Of a stretch of 64,000 nucleotides of DNA, positions 1-9,047 are shown in pieces; within the stretch, counting starts at the first letter, position 1; the number at the start of each line of letters is the position of its first letter. Both the position numbers and the translations under genes were made by a program. The stretch is from Psychrobacillus sp044762745 (lineage in GTDB: Bacteria; Bacillota; Bacilli; Bacillales_A; Planococcaceae). The notes beneath the pieces were generated by a model that worked only from the letters and a program-made list of their open reading frames with translations, did not search any database and had not been told where the DNA came from. The DNA lies in assembly GCF_044762745.1 (NCBI RefSeq), contig NZ_JBIWEX010000002.1, positions 1 through 64,000 on the forward strand, given 5' to 3'.

Positions 1-317
<317 letters not shown>

Positions 318-468
318 AGAGAACTTAAAAAGCTCATTTTGTTTTGCTGGCATCATCATTAAATGATGTCAAAATTGTTTTGCTGTCGGACTAACTAAAG
401 CTAGTCTTTCAAGCTATATGTCTTAACGTTTTGCATGTTCAGTTTTCAATGTTCATGGTTTTAATTAA
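318..468 (-). other. 16S leader / tRNA-16S spacer
   Basis: This non-coding spacer lies between tRNA-Gly and 16S. In transcript sense it contains GAAAACTGAACATGC, a phrase typical of rrn spacers and leaders in Bacillales, and an imperfect hairpin around ATCATTTAATGATGAT. I looked for a TTGACA/TATAAT pair at 16-18 bp spacing and found none convincing: one TTGACA has no matching -10. The spacer is therefore probably transcribed from the tRNA promoter at 1260-1288. Confidence 0.6.
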
Positions 469-542
469 TGGAGCGGGTGAAGAGAATCGAACTCTCATCA
501 TCAGCTTGGAAGGCTGAGGTTTTACCACTAAACTACACCCGC
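469..542 (-). tRNA. tRNA-Gly (anticodon TCC)
   Basis: The reverse complement folds as a cloverleaf beginning GCGGGTG and ending CACCCGC-T-CCA. The anticodon loop CTTCCAA gives TCC. CCA is encoded. It is the last tRNA before 16S in the direction of transcription. Confidence 0.95.
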
Positions 543-572
543 ATATATAAAATTCAAATGTTGTTGTTTTTT

Positions 573-649
<77 letters not shown>

Positions 650-660
650 ATTATGTGCTT

Positions 661-747
<87 letters not shown>

Positions 748-812
748 GTAGTTATTAATTAGGACAAGACTTAGTATACTCTCATCAACAAAGTTTGTCA
801 ACAACAAATTGA

Positions 813-885
813 TGAGCCATGAAGGACTCGAACCTTCGACCCTCTGATTAAAAGTCAGATGCTCTACCAACTGAGCTAATGGCTC
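813..885 (-). tRNA. tRNA-Lys (anticodon TTT)
   Basis: The 73-nt cloverleaf has acceptor stem GAGCCAT/ATGGCTC and discriminator A. The anticodon loop CTTTTAA gives TTT. The 3' CCA is not encoded (TCA follows the discriminator), unlike most tRNAs of this cluster, so it must be added by the CCA-adding enzyme. Confidence 0.94.
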
Positions 886-895
886 GCAATAAAAG

Positions 896-970
896 TGGCT
901 GGGGTACCTGGATTCGAACCAGGGCATGACGGAATCAAAATCCGTTGCCTTACCGCTTGGCTATACCCCA
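896..970 (-). tRNA. tRNA-Gln (anticodon TTG)
   Basis: The 75-nt cloverleaf has acceptor stem TGGGGTA/TACCCCA, discriminator G and encoded CCA. The anticodon loop TTTTGAT gives TTG. Confidence 0.95.
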
Positions 971-973
971 ACA

Positions 974-1049
974 TGGCGGTCCCGACCGGGATCGAACCGG
1001 CGATCTCCTGCGTGACAGGCAGGCATGTTAACCGCTACACCACGGGACC
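974..1049 (-). tRNA. tRNA-Asp (anticodon GTC)
   Basis: The 76-nt cloverleaf has acceptor stem GGTCCCG/CGGGACC, discriminator G and encoded CCA. The anticodon loop CTGTCAC gives GTC. Confidence 0.95.
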
Positions 1050-1069
1050 TTGGAAATATAAAATTGAAA

Positions 1070-1141
1070 TGACCCCTACGGGATTCGAACCCGTGTTACC
1101 GCCGTGAAAGGGCGGTGTCTTAACCGCTTGACCAAGGGGCC
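1070..1141 (-). tRNA. tRNA-Glu (anticodon TTC)
   Basis: The 72-nt cloverleaf has acceptor stem GGCCCCT/AGGGGTC and discriminator A. The anticodon loop CTTTCAC gives TTC. CCA is not encoded. Confidence 0.94.
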
Positions 1142-1148
1142 ATATAAA

Positions 1149-1223
1149 TGGCTCCGAAGGTAGGACTCGAACCTACGACCAATCGGTTAACAGCCGATTG
1201 CTCTACCACTGAGCTACTTCGGA
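1149..1223 (-). tRNA. tRNA-Asn (anticodon GTT)
   Basis: The 75-nt cloverleaf has acceptor stem TCCGAAG/CTTCGGA, discriminator G and encoded CCA. The anticodon loop CTGTTAA gives GTT. It is the first tRNA after the promoter. Confidence 0.95.
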
Positions 1224-1259
1224 ATAATTTTTGTCGTTTTGTTCTTCTCGACTTTTTCT

Positions 1260-1288
1260 ATTATAAAGAGCCTTTTGCGAAACGTCAA
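1260..1288 (-). promoter_or_regulatory. sigma-A promoter of the tRNA-16S operon
   Basis: On the minus strand TTGACG (1283-1288) and a perfect TATAAT (1260-1265) are separated by 17 bp. The -10 ends 37 bp before tRNA-Asn. It is the only strong promoter seen between the sprT-like gene and 16S. Confidence 0.85.
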
Positions 1289-1303
1289 CTACTTTTATGA
1301 AAT

Positions 1304-1774
1304 TTATTTAAGTTTTTTTGAAGATACTAAAATGAGGTCTCCCAAACACTTGCCACATCTATATTTGCGTGTATTTAAACGAATTTTCCGATTATATAAC
1401 AAGGAGCATTTTGTACATTGATAAGTATAGTTTTTACTCCTTACGCGCTCATTACGTTCCACAAGAGTGGAGCAAAACCTTGGAGAATTAGTCCTTTTTA
1501 AAAGCTCTCTAAAATCTGCATCTCGATGTTTGTAACCTTTTCCTTCTATATGTAAATGATAATGACAAAGCTCATGCTTGATTACCCCGATTAATTCATC
1601 CATTCCGTGCTTTTCAAAGACAAGGGGATTAATTTCTATATGGTGTGTTCTTAACATATATCTCCCACCTGTAGTGCGAAGACGTTTATTGAAATAAGCT
1701 TCATGGCGAAAGCCTTTCCTAAAAACTTCTTTTGATACACTACAAACTAATTCAGTCAATTTTTCATCTGTCAT
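1304..1774 (-). CDS. SprT-like zinc metalloprotease-fold protein (YdcK family)
   Basis: This 156-residue protein carries the SprT signature: an HExxH-type motif (HELCH) followed by HRDADF, and a C-terminal zinc ribbon of two CxxC pairs (CTKC, CGKC). The family resembles the protease domain of Spartan, but substrates of the bacterial members are not established. The ATG at 1774 is preferred because GGAGTG lies 7 nt upstream. An upstream in-frame extension to 1840 would cross a transcription terminator (1791-1828) and the tex stop codon. It follows tex on the same strand, as in B. subtilis. Confidence 0.9.
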   Translation of the reverse strand: MTDEKLTELVCSVSKEVFRKGFRHEAYFNKRLRTTGGRYMLRTHHIEINPLVFEKHGMDELIGVIKHELCHYHLHIEGKGYKHRDADFRELLKRTNSPRFCSTLVERNERVRSKNYTYQCTKCSLLYNRKIRLNTRKYRCGKCLGDLILVSSKKLK

Positions 1775-1790
1775 TCTACTCACTCCCATT

Positions 1791-1828
1791 AAAAAGAAGT
1801 TGTCCAACGACTTAGCACTGGACAACTT
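1791..1828 (-). terminator. Terminator downstream of tex
   Basis: In minus-strand sense AAGTTGTCCA and TGGACAACTT form a 10-bp stem with a 12-nt loop, followed by CTTTTT. It separates tex from the sprT-like gene. Confidence 0.85.
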
Positions 1829-1836
1829 TTCATTTA

Positions 1837-4017
1837 TCACACCTGTTGCTCTGGAGGAAGCATTGTAAGTGCGATTCTTCCTTTATTTGCATCAAACTGA
1901 TCTACCCATACTGTTACTATATCTCCTAATGAGACAACATCTAGTGGGTGTTTCACAAAACCTTTTTTCAATTTGGAAATATGAACAAGTCCATCTTGTT
2001 TGACACCGACATCGACGAAGGCCCCAAAGTCAACTACGTTACGAACAGTTCCTTGGAGCTCCATTCCTGCTTTTAGATCTTCCAATTTAAGTACGTCCGT
2101 TTTCAAAATAGGTTGTGGGAAAGCTTCTCGCGGATCACGTGCTGGTTTGACCAATGTGTCGACGATATCTTTTAAAGTGATTTCGCCAATTTCTAATTCT
2201 TTACTTACTTCTCCTAGAGAAATGCTCTTTAAAGCCTCTTCCGCTTCCTTTGAACCGATCTGTTCTTTTTTTAGCCCTGCTATCGCTAAAACTTGTTCTG
2301 CTGCCTTATAACTTTCCGGGTGAATTCCTGTTGCGTCGAATGGATTTTTTGCATCTGGTACTCGTAAAAATCCGATTGCTTGTTCATATGTTTTCGCACC
2401 TAGACGTGGGATTTTCTTTAACTGTGCTCTTGATGTAAATCTTCCTTGTTCGTTTCGTAAATTCACTACGTTTTCTGCAACAGTTTTGGATAACCCCGAA
2501 ACATATTGCAAAAGGGATGCAGATGCAGTATTTACGTTTACTCCTACTTGGTTAACGGCAGTTTCTACTATAAAAGAGAGCGACTCGGATAATTTTTTCT
2601 GCGATACGTCATGTTGGTATTGGCCTACCCCTACCGCTTTTGGATCTATTTTTACTAGTTCTGCTAGTGGGTCTTGTAATCTTCTTGCAATCGATACTGC
2701 ACTTCGTTGCTCTACTTGTAAATCAGGAAACTCATGTCTTGCTGTTTCAGATGCAGAATATACACTTGCCCCTGCTTCATTGACAATAACGTATGCAATG
2801 TCACCATCTACTTCTTTCAGACAATCTACTATAAATTGCTCTGTTTCACGAGAGGCAGTACCGTTCCCAATAGCGATTAACGAAATTGGATACTTCTTAA
2901 TATAAGAAAGAACTTTCTTTTTCGATCCTTCTACATCCATTTTTGGTGCATGTGGATATATTGCAGAAACCTCTAGCAGTTTACCTGTGTCATCAACTAC
3001 CGCTAATTTACATCCTGTGCGGTACGCAGGATCGACTCCAAGAACTACTTTTCCTTTTAAAGGTTGTTGCAATAAAAGGTTTCGTAAGTTTTCCGAGAAA
3101 ATATGAATTGCTTGTGCTTCTGCTTTTTCTGTAAGTTCCGTTCGGATTTCACGCTCTACAGAAGGTTGTATTAAGCGTTTGTACGAGTCCTCTATTGCTA
3201 GCTTTACATGTTCTATCGCATCACTTGATGAATGAGTAGGTATCCATTCTGTTTGCATGACGGTCGTTACCTTATTTATTGGAACTTGAATACTTACTTT
3301 TAGTACATCCTCTTTTTCTCCACGGTTAAGCGCTAAAATACGATGAGGCACGATCTTTTTCACTGGTTCCTGGTATTCGTAATACATTTCGAACACGTCT
3401 TTCTCGTCTAGTTCAGCTTTTTTCACCGCACTATGAACCATTCCATCTGCTCTTGAGATATTACGGATTTGCTCTCGTATTTTTGCGTCATCCGCAAATT
3501 GCTCTGCTAGAATGTCTCTTGCCCCTTGTAAGGCTTCTTCTATTGTAAGCACTTCTAGTTCTTCATTCAAAAATCCTTCTGCTAAAACAGCTAGAGACTC
3601 TTTTGGAAAAGTCATCAATAAGCTTGCAAGCGGTTCTAGTCCTTTTTCTTTGGCAATCGTCGCTTTTGTTCTACGTTTTTGCTTGAAAGGACGATATAAA
3701 TCTTCTACTCGTTGCAGAACCGTTGCATTTTGGATAGCTACACTCAACTCTTCTGTCAGTTTCCCTTGTTCCTCAATAAGTCGAGTCACTTCTTCTTTTC
3801 GCTGTTCTAACTGTTGTATGTAATTGTAGCGATCTTCAATTGCTTTTATTTGAACTTCATCTAACGATCCTGTTTGTTCTTTTCGATAACGTGCGATAAA
3901 AGGAACTGTATTTCCTTCTTCTAATAATTTGATAACTTGTTCCGCTTGTGATGATTTTACGCCTGTTTCTTTAGAAACGAGCTGGAGCATTTTCTTATTT
4001 TCCAAAAACAAACACAC
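1837..4017 (-). CDS. tex: Tex family RNA-binding transcription accessory protein
   Basis: The protein of about 720 residues has full Tex architecture: an N-terminal helical region, a YqgF/RNase H-like domain (VLGVDPAYRTGCKLAVVD, about residue 330), helix-hairpin-helix segments (about 490-560) and a C-terminal S1 domain (GTVRNVVDFGAFVDVGV, about 650-720). Tex binds nucleic acids and affects transcription and translation in several bacteria; its exact role in Bacillales is unclear. The start is uncertain. The longest form begins with GTG at 4017, but the AAGGAAAGG site fits a TTG at 4011 as well, and an ATG lies at 3990. Confidence 0.95.
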   Translation of the reverse strand: MCLFLENKKMLQLVSKETGVKSSQAEQVIKLLEEGNTVPFIARYRKEQTGSLDEVQIKAIEDRYNYIQQLEQRKEEVTRLIEEQGKLTEELSVAIQNATVLQRVEDLYRPFKQKRRTKATIAKEKGLEPLASLLMTFPKESLAVLAEGFLNEELEVLTIEEALQGARDILAEQFADDAKIREQIRNISRADGMVHSAVKKAELDEKDVFEMYYEYQEPVKKIVPHRILALNRGEKEDVLKVSIQVPINKVTTVMQTEWIPTHSSSDAIEHVKLAIEDSYKRLIQPSVEREIRTELTEKAEAQAIHIFSENLRNLLLQQPLKGKVVLGVDPAYRTGCKLAVVDDTGKLLEVSAIYPHAPKMDVEGSKKKVLSYIKKYPISLIAIGNGTASRETEQFIVDCLKEVDGDIAYVIVNEAGASVYSASETARHEFPDLQVEQRSAVSIARRLQDPLAELVKIDPKAVGVGQYQHDVSQKKLSESLSFIVETAVNQVGVNVNTASASLLQYVSGLSKTVAENVVNLRNEQGRFTSRAQLKKIPRLGAKTYEQAIGFLRVPDAKNPFDATGIHPESYKAAEQVLAIAGLKKEQIGSKEAEEALKSISLGEVSKELEIGEITLKDIVDTLVKPARDPREAFPQPILKTDVLKLEDLKAGMELQGTVRNVVDFGAFVDVGVKQDGLVHISKLKKGFVKHPLDVVSLGDIVTVWVDQFDANKGRIALTMLPPEQQV

Positions 4018-4044
4018 CCTTTCCTTATAAAGTTCATTTTAACA

Positions 4045-4080
4045 TAAAAAGCTTACTCTAATGCTTTCTAGAGTAAGCTT
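4045..4080 (-). terminator. Terminator of the sigB operon
   Basis: A 12-bp perfect stem AAGCTTACTCTA/TAGAGTAAGCTT is followed on the minus strand by TTTTTA. The upstream arm overlaps the last codons of rsbX. Confidence 0.88.
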
Positions 4081-4664
4081 CCTACTATAAATGTAGCGTC
4101 ATCGCCATGTTCAATTGTTTTCAATACAGAATGATAAAGACATTTAGCATTAGGTGCGTTTTTAATTATGTTTTTGGGACTTTTCATATTCACGCCATCA
4201 GAATGTAATAAGAATAAATCATTCTTCTTACATGCATAAGTTTGTGTTTTTACCTTTTGTTTCCTCCCTGATAAATAGCCCATTACTGGTAGGGGATATA
4301 ACATTTTATCCGTTTCCTTTTGGTACATATAAAATTTGATGTTCCCTATACAGCTGTAGGAGATAGTTTGGAGTTTGTAATCTATTTTTACGATTGCGAC
4401 AGCTGCGCCTCTCTTCTGGACCATTCGTTCGTTACATCGTAATAATAATTCATCTAACGTTTCTTCGGGATATTTCTCCAATATTTCTGGAATGATATCC
4501 GCAGATTCTTTAGCAATAGGTCCATTTCCTAAGCCATCTGCAATGGCGCACAGCATGAAGTTCTCATTTTTAGATACATAGTAAGCATCTCCAGACTCTA
4601 AATTACCCGGCTTGGCTTCTTGAAATACTAACAAATCTACTTTTTCATCTGAAAGATTTTTCAC
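4068..4664 (-). CDS. rsbX: Serine phosphatase RsbX (negative regulator of sigma-B)
   Basis: This 198-residue PP2C-type phosphatase has acidic metal-binding motifs (GDAYYV, ADGLGNGP, LHSDGVN, GDDATFIV). In B. subtilis RsbX dephosphorylates RsbS and RsbR and so resets the stressosome. It is the last gene of the operon. The GTG start overlaps the sigB stop in a GTGA arrangement, which implies translational coupling. Length and position match the family. Confidence 0.93.
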   Translation of the reverse strand: MKNLSDEKVDLLVFQEAKPGNLESGDAYYVSKNENFMLCAIADGLGNGPIAKESADIIPEILEKYPEETLDELLLRCNERMVQKRGAAVAIVKIDYKLQTISYSCIGNIKFYMYQKETDKMLYPLPVMGYLSGRKQKVKTQTYACKKNDLFLLHSDGVNMKSPKNIIKNAPNAKCLYHSVLKTIEHGDDATFIVGSLL

Positions 4665-5446
4665 TTTACTACTCCACCTGACGCTAATATTGCCTCTTGC
4701 AATTTTTTAATCGCTTTTCGCTGTATTCTCGAAACGTGCATTTGAGAAATCCCAAGTCGATCTCCTGCTTCTTTTTGGCTCAGTTGCTCCATGTATGTAA
4801 GTTGAATTACTTCCTTTTCACGTTCAGATAACACGCCAAGAGCGTTAGCTACAAGTAAACGCTGATCGGTCTTTTCAAATTCCCTATCCGCTTTTCCAAT
4901 TACATCAAATAACGTAATCGTACTTCCGTCTGAATCTGATTCAAGTGAGTGATCCATTGATAATGCTTGATAACTTTTTCCCATTTCCATTGCTTCTAAT
5001 ACATCTTCTACTTCTACATTTAAGTATTCGGCAATTTCCGGAACTAAAGGAGAGCGTTGGAATTCGATTGTTAATGTTTCCACTGCAACCCTAATTCGAG
5101 GTCCAAGTTCTTTTATTCTCCTTGGTACGTGCACTGCCCACGTTTTGTCTCGAAGAAAACGTTTAATCTCCCCTATGATTGTTGGAATAGCGAATGCTTC
5201 AAAATTTTTGCCGAATGCCGGATCATATCTACGTATTGCACCAAGCAGCCCTACCATCCCAACTTGCACAATATCCTCATGATGGGATTTTCCATTTGAA
5301 TACTTTCTCGAGATAGACTCAACCAATCTCGTATAATTTAAGACTAAATTGGTCTGGGCTTCTTCACTCTCAGTCTTTTGGTATTCACTTATCCATTCAA
5401 GAATTTTTTCCTTGGATTCTTTTTTAGGAAGAGATGTGTTTGACAT
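4661..5446 (-). CDS. sigB: RNA polymerase sigma factor SigB
   Basis: This 261-residue sigma-70 family protein carries the SigB-type region 2 (GLLGAIRRYDP, FEAFAIPTIIGEIKRFLRDK) and a region 4 HTH (SQKEAGDRLGISQMHVSRIQ). It drives the general stress regulon when freed from RsbW. The ATG at 5446 is preferred over 5452 because its spacing from AGGTGG is better. The 5' end overlaps rsbW by 23 nt. Confidence 0.97.
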   Translation of the reverse strand: MSNTSLPKKESKEKILEWISEYQKTESEEAQTNLVLNYTRLVESISRKYSNGKSHHEDIVQVGMVGLLGAIRRYDPAFGKNFEAFAIPTIIGEIKRFLRDKTWAVHVPRRIKELGPRIRVAVETLTIEFQRSPLVPEIAEYLNVEVEDVLEAMEMGKSYQALSMDHSLESDSDGSTITLFDVIGKADREFEKTDQRLLVANALGVLSEREKEVIQLTYMEQLSQKEAGDRLGISQMHVSRIQRKAIKKLQEAILASGGVVK

Positions 5447-5894
5447 TACCATCCACCTGCTCTATTCCGACATACTTCGTCATAAATACAGTTACGCCTT
5501 CCTGTTGGTGGACTTTTACTTCGTCCATTAATGTCTCGATTAAGTATAATCCAAGGCCACCTTCTCTTAAAAAGGATACTTCCTCCAATTCATTATAAGG
5601 TCCAACTTGCGCTTTTGTTTCTTCGAAATCAAAGCTCTTTCCATGATCCGCTACCATGATTTCCATTTTTCCTTCGTACAATGCGCACCCAATTACAACC
5701 TCGCCGTCTTCACCCTCTGCATAAGCATGTTGGACTGCATTTGTGATTGCTTCGCTCGCAGCTATTTTTAGGTCTTCTATATCGTCATATGTAAATCCAA
5801 TACGATTTGCTAAACCAGAAATTGTTAAACGAGCTACACTTACATATTGCGGCTTCGCAGGTATACGAATTTCAACATAATCAAACGGTTTCAT
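5424..5894 (-). CDS. rsbW: Anti-sigma-B factor and serine kinase RsbW
   Basis: The 156-residue GHKL-fold kinase has the N box (AASEAITNAVQHAY), the G1 box (VADHGKSFD) and the G2 box (EGGLGLYLIETLMDEV). RsbW sequesters SigB or phosphorylates the antagonist RsbV, depending on ATP level and RsbV state. GAGGTG precedes the ATG. It overlaps rsbV by 14 nt and sigB by 23 nt, so the three genes are tightly coupled. Confidence 0.97.
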   Translation of the reverse strand: MKPFDYVEIRIPAKPQYVSVARLTISGLANRIGFTYDDIEDLKIAASEAITNAVQHAYAEGEDGEVVIGCALYEGKMEIMVADHGKSFDFEETKAQVGPYNELEEVSFLREGGLGLYLIETLMDEVKVHQQEGVTVFMTKYVGIEQVDGNVKHISS

Positions 5895-6228
5895 CTATTT
5901 TCACCTCTCCATTGCTCGCTTGAATATCCATTATTTCCCCTAACCCAGTAATATCAAACAATCGTTTCAAACGAGATGAAAGCCCAACTAACTCCATATG
6001 ACCATTTGATGCATTTATACTTTTATAAAAACCAACAAATACTCCTAAACCTGTACTATCCATATAAGATACATCCGTTAAGTCTATGATTACTTGAAGA
6101 TTTTCTTTTAAGTCAATCTCTGTTAGTTTTTCTCTTAAAAATGGTGCTGTAAAGGCATCAATTTCTCCTTTTATGATTCCGTTAATTTTTAGTAAGTCAT
6201 TTTGTTGTAGTTCAACTGAAATATTCAT
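5881..6228 (-). CDS. rsbV: Anti-anti-sigma factor RsbV
   Basis: The 115-residue STAS-domain protein has its phosphorylatable serine in VSYMDSTGLG (about Ser58). When dephosphorylated by RsbU it binds RsbW and releases SigB. The ATG at 6228 follows GGGGGA with 8-nt spacing; a longer in-frame GTG start at 6270 is less likely. A sigma-B-type promoter precedes it. Confidence 0.96.
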   Translation of the reverse strand: MNISVELQQNDLLKINGIIKGEIDAFTAPFLREKLTEIDLKENLQVIIDLTDVSYMDSTGLGVFVGFYKSINASNGHMELVGLSSRLKRLFDITGLGEIMDIQASNGEVKIDETV

Positions 6229-6263
6229 GTATTTTATCCCCCGTTTATCTATATAGTGTTTTA

Positions 6264-6289
6264 ATACCACAATTCAACTAAAGTTAAAC
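6264..6289 (-). promoter_or_regulatory. Probable sigma-B promoter of rsbV-rsbW-sigB-rsbX
   Basis: On the minus strand GTTTAA (6284-6289) and TGGTAT (6264-6269) are 14 bp apart. They match the sigma-B consensus (GTTTAA, 12-15 bp, GGGTAT) at all but one position. Its place upstream of rsbV matches the autoregulated promoter of B. subtilis. Confidence 0.75.
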
Positions 6290-6306
6290 ATTTTTACGTA
6301 AAAAGA

Positions 6307-7302
6307 CTATACTTTCTTGAAAATCACAAGGGTGAAATCGTCGCGTTGTTCAAAGTCTTGTAATTCCTCTAACTTATGAAACACATACTCTACCATTTCT
6401 TGAGCAGATTGATCTCTAACACTTTCAATAATATTCATGATGGTTTTTTGTTCAATAAAGCCCTCTTTTGAACGACATTCTGTTACTCCGTCCGTCATCA
6501 TTACAACAAAATCACCTTTGTTTAGTATGATGGAATGTTGTTCATATTTTACATTTGGAACAACGCCTAATAGTAAACCTTTTGCTTGTAACTCGGAAAA
6601 ACTAGATGATTCCGAGCAGTAAAAAAGTGGCGGTTCATGTCCAGCCGAAGCATACGTAAATTCACTTTTCGATGTATCATATTTCCCGTAAAACATGGAA
6701 ATAAACATAGAGTCGCTTACACTTTTCTCCACGATACGGTTGATCACATCTAAAACAATTACTGGATTTGTTTCTGCACCGTCCAAACTGTCCATTCCAT
6801 ATTTGATCATGGACATACATAGTGCAGCAGGAATACCTTTTCCAATAACATCTGCTACTGCTATACCTACATGTGTGTTATCATGCAAAAAATGTGTATA
6901 ATCTCCGTTCATTTCTTTTGCCGGAACTGTAATAATACCGATGTCCAAATCTGTTACTGCCGGTACTTTTGTTTTTAACAATGTTTGTTGCACATTCGCA
7001 GCAAGTTCCATTTCCATCTTCATATTTTGCTGTTTTTGAATCAAAGTCTGATGCTCTTTAAGTGCCAATCCATAACGAACCATCACTTCAATGAGTAAAT
7101 CAAAAGAATGCCGTACATCGCCATCTAAATCAGACATAATCTCTTCTAACGATGCCTTATGTATACTAATTACTTCCTCAGGAGAGATATTCTTCTGAAT
7201 AAGTTGCCTACTAATATTTTGACCTTCATACAAATTATGTTCCGTCTGTTTTAATATATACTGTTCTAAAATTCGTTTATATTGCTTTTTAAATTCCTGC
7301 AT
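6307..7302 (-). CDS. rsbU: Serine phosphatase RsbU
   Basis: The 331-residue protein has an N-terminal helical RsbT-binding domain (about 1-85) and a C-terminal PPM/SpoIIE-type phosphatase domain (ADVIGKGIPAALCMSM, YASAGHEPPL, MMTDGVTE). Once activated by RsbT it dephosphorylates RsbV. AAGGAGGG precedes the start. It lies 12 nt downstream of rsbT. Confidence 0.97.
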   Translation of the reverse strand: MQEFKKQYKRILEQYILKQTEHNLYEGQNISRQLIQKNISPEEVISIHKASLEEIMSDLDGDVRHSFDLLIEVMVRYGLALKEHQTLIQKQQNMKMEMELAANVQQTLLKTKVPAVTDLDIGIITVPAKEMNGDYTHFLHDNTHVGIAVADVIGKGIPAALCMSMIKYGMDSLDGAETNPVIVLDVINRIVEKSVSDSMFISMFYGKYDTSKSEFTYASAGHEPPLFYCSESSSFSELQAKGLLLGVVPNVKYEQHSIILNKGDFVVMMTDGVTECRSKEGFIEQKTIMNIIESVRDQSAQEMVEYVFHKLEELQDFEQRDDFTLVIFKKV

Positions 7303-7314
7303 TATTTACCCTCC

Positions 7315-7716
7315 TTACCTCATCCACTTTGTTGCACTTATCACCGTACCTTCTCCTAAACTTGTTTCAATCTTAAAGTCATCCATGAGCCGCTTTACGC
7401 CAGGGAGTCCAGCTCCTAATCCACCAGATGTTGTAAATCCATCTTCCATCACTTTCCGAACATCTGCTATCCCCGGTCCTTTGTCAGATGCAATAACTAT
7501 TAATCCTTTAAGATTGCCTTCTGTAATTTGTTTTATTTCTATGGTTCCTTTTCCTGCATATAAATAAATATTACGAGCAAGTTCACTAATCGCTGTTGTA
7601 ATTCTAGCTTGGTCAACTGTACCGAAACCCACATCCCTAGCTTCGTTTCTTCCAAGCTGCCTAGCAGCAACGATGTCCCACTCCGTGATAATATCAACAG
7701 AAGACCTTAAGTTCAT
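7315..7716 (-). CDS. rsbT: Switch kinase RsbT
   Basis: This 133-residue GHKL-type serine kinase has an N box (AISELARNIYLYA) and G boxes (IVIASDKGPGIAD, GGLGAGLPGVKRLMD). It phosphorylates RsbS and RsbR in the stressosome and, on release, activates RsbU. It sits between rsbS and rsbU as in B. subtilis. Confidence 0.97.
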   Translation of the reverse strand: MNLRSSVDIITEWDIVAARQLGRNEARDVGFGTVDQARITTAISELARNIYLYAGKGTIEIKQITEGNLKGLIVIASDKGPGIADVRKVMEDGFTTSGGLGAGLPGVKRLMDDFKIETSLGEGTVISATKWMR

Positions 7717-7722
7717 AATGGA

Positions 7723-8085
7723 TTAGTCCTCCAATTCTCGTTCTAATTTTTCCAATCCATTTTCTAAATCTAGTGCTGTTACAACGTTTTCTAGTCTAAT
7801 ACCAAGTTCGATCAATGTGATAGCAACAGCAGGCTGAATACCTGTAATCACTACTTTTGCCCCCATCAAACCGGACATATTAATGACATCTCCAAGTACT
7901 TTTGCGATGAACGAATCAATAAAGTCAATTGGAGTCAAATCAAGTACTACTCCCCTTGCTGCAGTTGTATGCAATTTCGCCAGTAAATCCTCTTGAAATG
8001 CTAGCGCTGTTTGATCATCTAATTCCCATTGGATGGAGACGATTAAACAATCTCTTAGTTTTAAAATCGGAATTCTTGTTATCAT
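7723..8085 (-). CDS. rsbS: Stressosome scaffold protein RsbS
   Basis: The 120-residue single-STAS-domain protein has the phosphoacceptor serine in DFIDSFIAKVLG (about Ser58). RsbS and RsbR co-assemble into the stressosome, which traps RsbT. The start overlaps the rsbR stop in an ATGA arrangement. Confidence 0.97.
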   Translation of the reverse strand: MITRIPILKLRDCLIVSIQWELDDQTALAFQEDLLAKLHTTAARGVVLDLTPIDFIDSFIAKVLGDVINMSGLMGAKVVITGIQPAVAITLIELGIRLENVVTALDLENGLEKLERELED

Positions 8086-8912
8086 TTTACGTTCACCTCT
8101 ACAATCGCTCGATTTGTTAAGGCTAGAGCTTGCTCCATTCCTCTTTGTAACGTACTTGTCGTCGTAAAATCAGTCAAATTTATACCGAGGGTTACTATTG
8201 TTTGGGCTATTTCTGGACGAATTCCGACTAGCATACATTTAGCACCTACTAAACGAACAGCGTCCGCCGCTTGAATAATATGATGAGCAACCATTGTATC
8301 TACAACCGGAACACCAGTAATATCAAGCAATACAACCTCTGCACGATGCTTCACAACACCTTGAAGTAAGTTTTCCATAATGAGCTTTGCACGTTCCGTG
8401 TCAATCGTACCTACTAATGGCATGACCGAAATTTTATCAAATATAGGAATAAGGGATGCTGACAATTCTTGCAAAGCAATCTTTTGTAGGCTCACAGTCT
8501 TCTCCCATACTTTTGAATATGCATCTACCACACTATGATTAAGCGGTGTAATCCAATTTGTCAATATTTCTCTAAATGATTTATAATTACTTTCATTTAA
8601 CGATCCCGCTTCTTCCATTTCCTCATAGATTACTTCCGTGAAATTGGTAAGTGCTCTTAATACAAAAGTAACCGACCAGCCATAACGAACAATTTGTACA
8701 GAAAAATCCTTCAGCTTCTCATCGTAGGTTTCTTCACTTGCGGTCAAACTAGAAACCATCAGTTCTCCAAATTCGCGAACGGTAGTATCAATTACTTGAT
8801 CAGACATGATTTGAAAGAATCGATCGTCCTGATCGTCCTCCATTCTCACTTTCCATCTTTCTAAAATTTTATCAATATTTGCTTGGATGTAACTTGCAAT
8901 TTGTTTATCCAT
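8082..8912 (-). CDS. rsbRA: Stressosome co-antagonist RsbR (RsbRA type)
   Basis: The 276-residue protein has an N-terminal non-heme globin-like sensor domain (about 1-135), a linker helix and a C-terminal STAS domain. Both RsbT phosphorylation sites are preserved: Thr172 (GTIDTERA) and Thr206 (VVDTMVAHH). It heads the stress module. A terminator at 8993-9036 separates it from mazF, so it should have its own promoter in 8913-8990, where I see a TATAAT but no good -35. Confidence 0.96.
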   Translation of the reverse strand: MDKQIASYIQANIDKILERWKVRMEDDQDDRFFQIMSDQVIDTTVREFGELMVSSLTASEETYDEKLKDFSVQIVRYGWSVTFVLRALTNFTEVIYEEMEEAGSLNESNYKSFREILTNWITPLNHSVVDAYSKVWEKTVSLQKIALQELSASLIPIFDKISVMPLVGTIDTERAKLIMENLLQGVVKHRAEVVLLDITGVPVVDTMVAHHIIQAADAVRLVGAKCMLVGIRPEIAQTIVTLGINLTDFTTTSTLQRGMEQALALTNRAIVEVNVK

Positions 8913-8992
8913 ATTGTATATTACCTCTCTTATTTTAAATATTCGTAATTATATTCTAACGAAAAGTGGGTTATTTTACATCTTTTAAACGA

Positions 8993-9036
8993 AAAATAAA
9001 AAACACAATGCGTATTTGTCGGCTACACATTGCGTT
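8993..9036 (-). terminator. Terminator downstream of mazF
   Basis: A 12-bp stem with wobble pairs (AACGCAATGTGT with ACGCATTGTGTT) is followed by a T-rich tract on the minus strand. It isolates alr-mazEF from the rsb operon. Confidence 0.75.
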
Positions 9037-9047
9037 TTGTCTATGTA

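Noticed and set aside
318..468. Separate rRNA promoter directly upstream of 16S
   Set aside because: A TTGACA is present but no -10 at 16-18 bp follows it; the other candidates are worse.
2000..3823. Plus-strand ORFs across tex
   Set aside because: They are shadows of the minus-strand gene, without RBS or recognisable domains.
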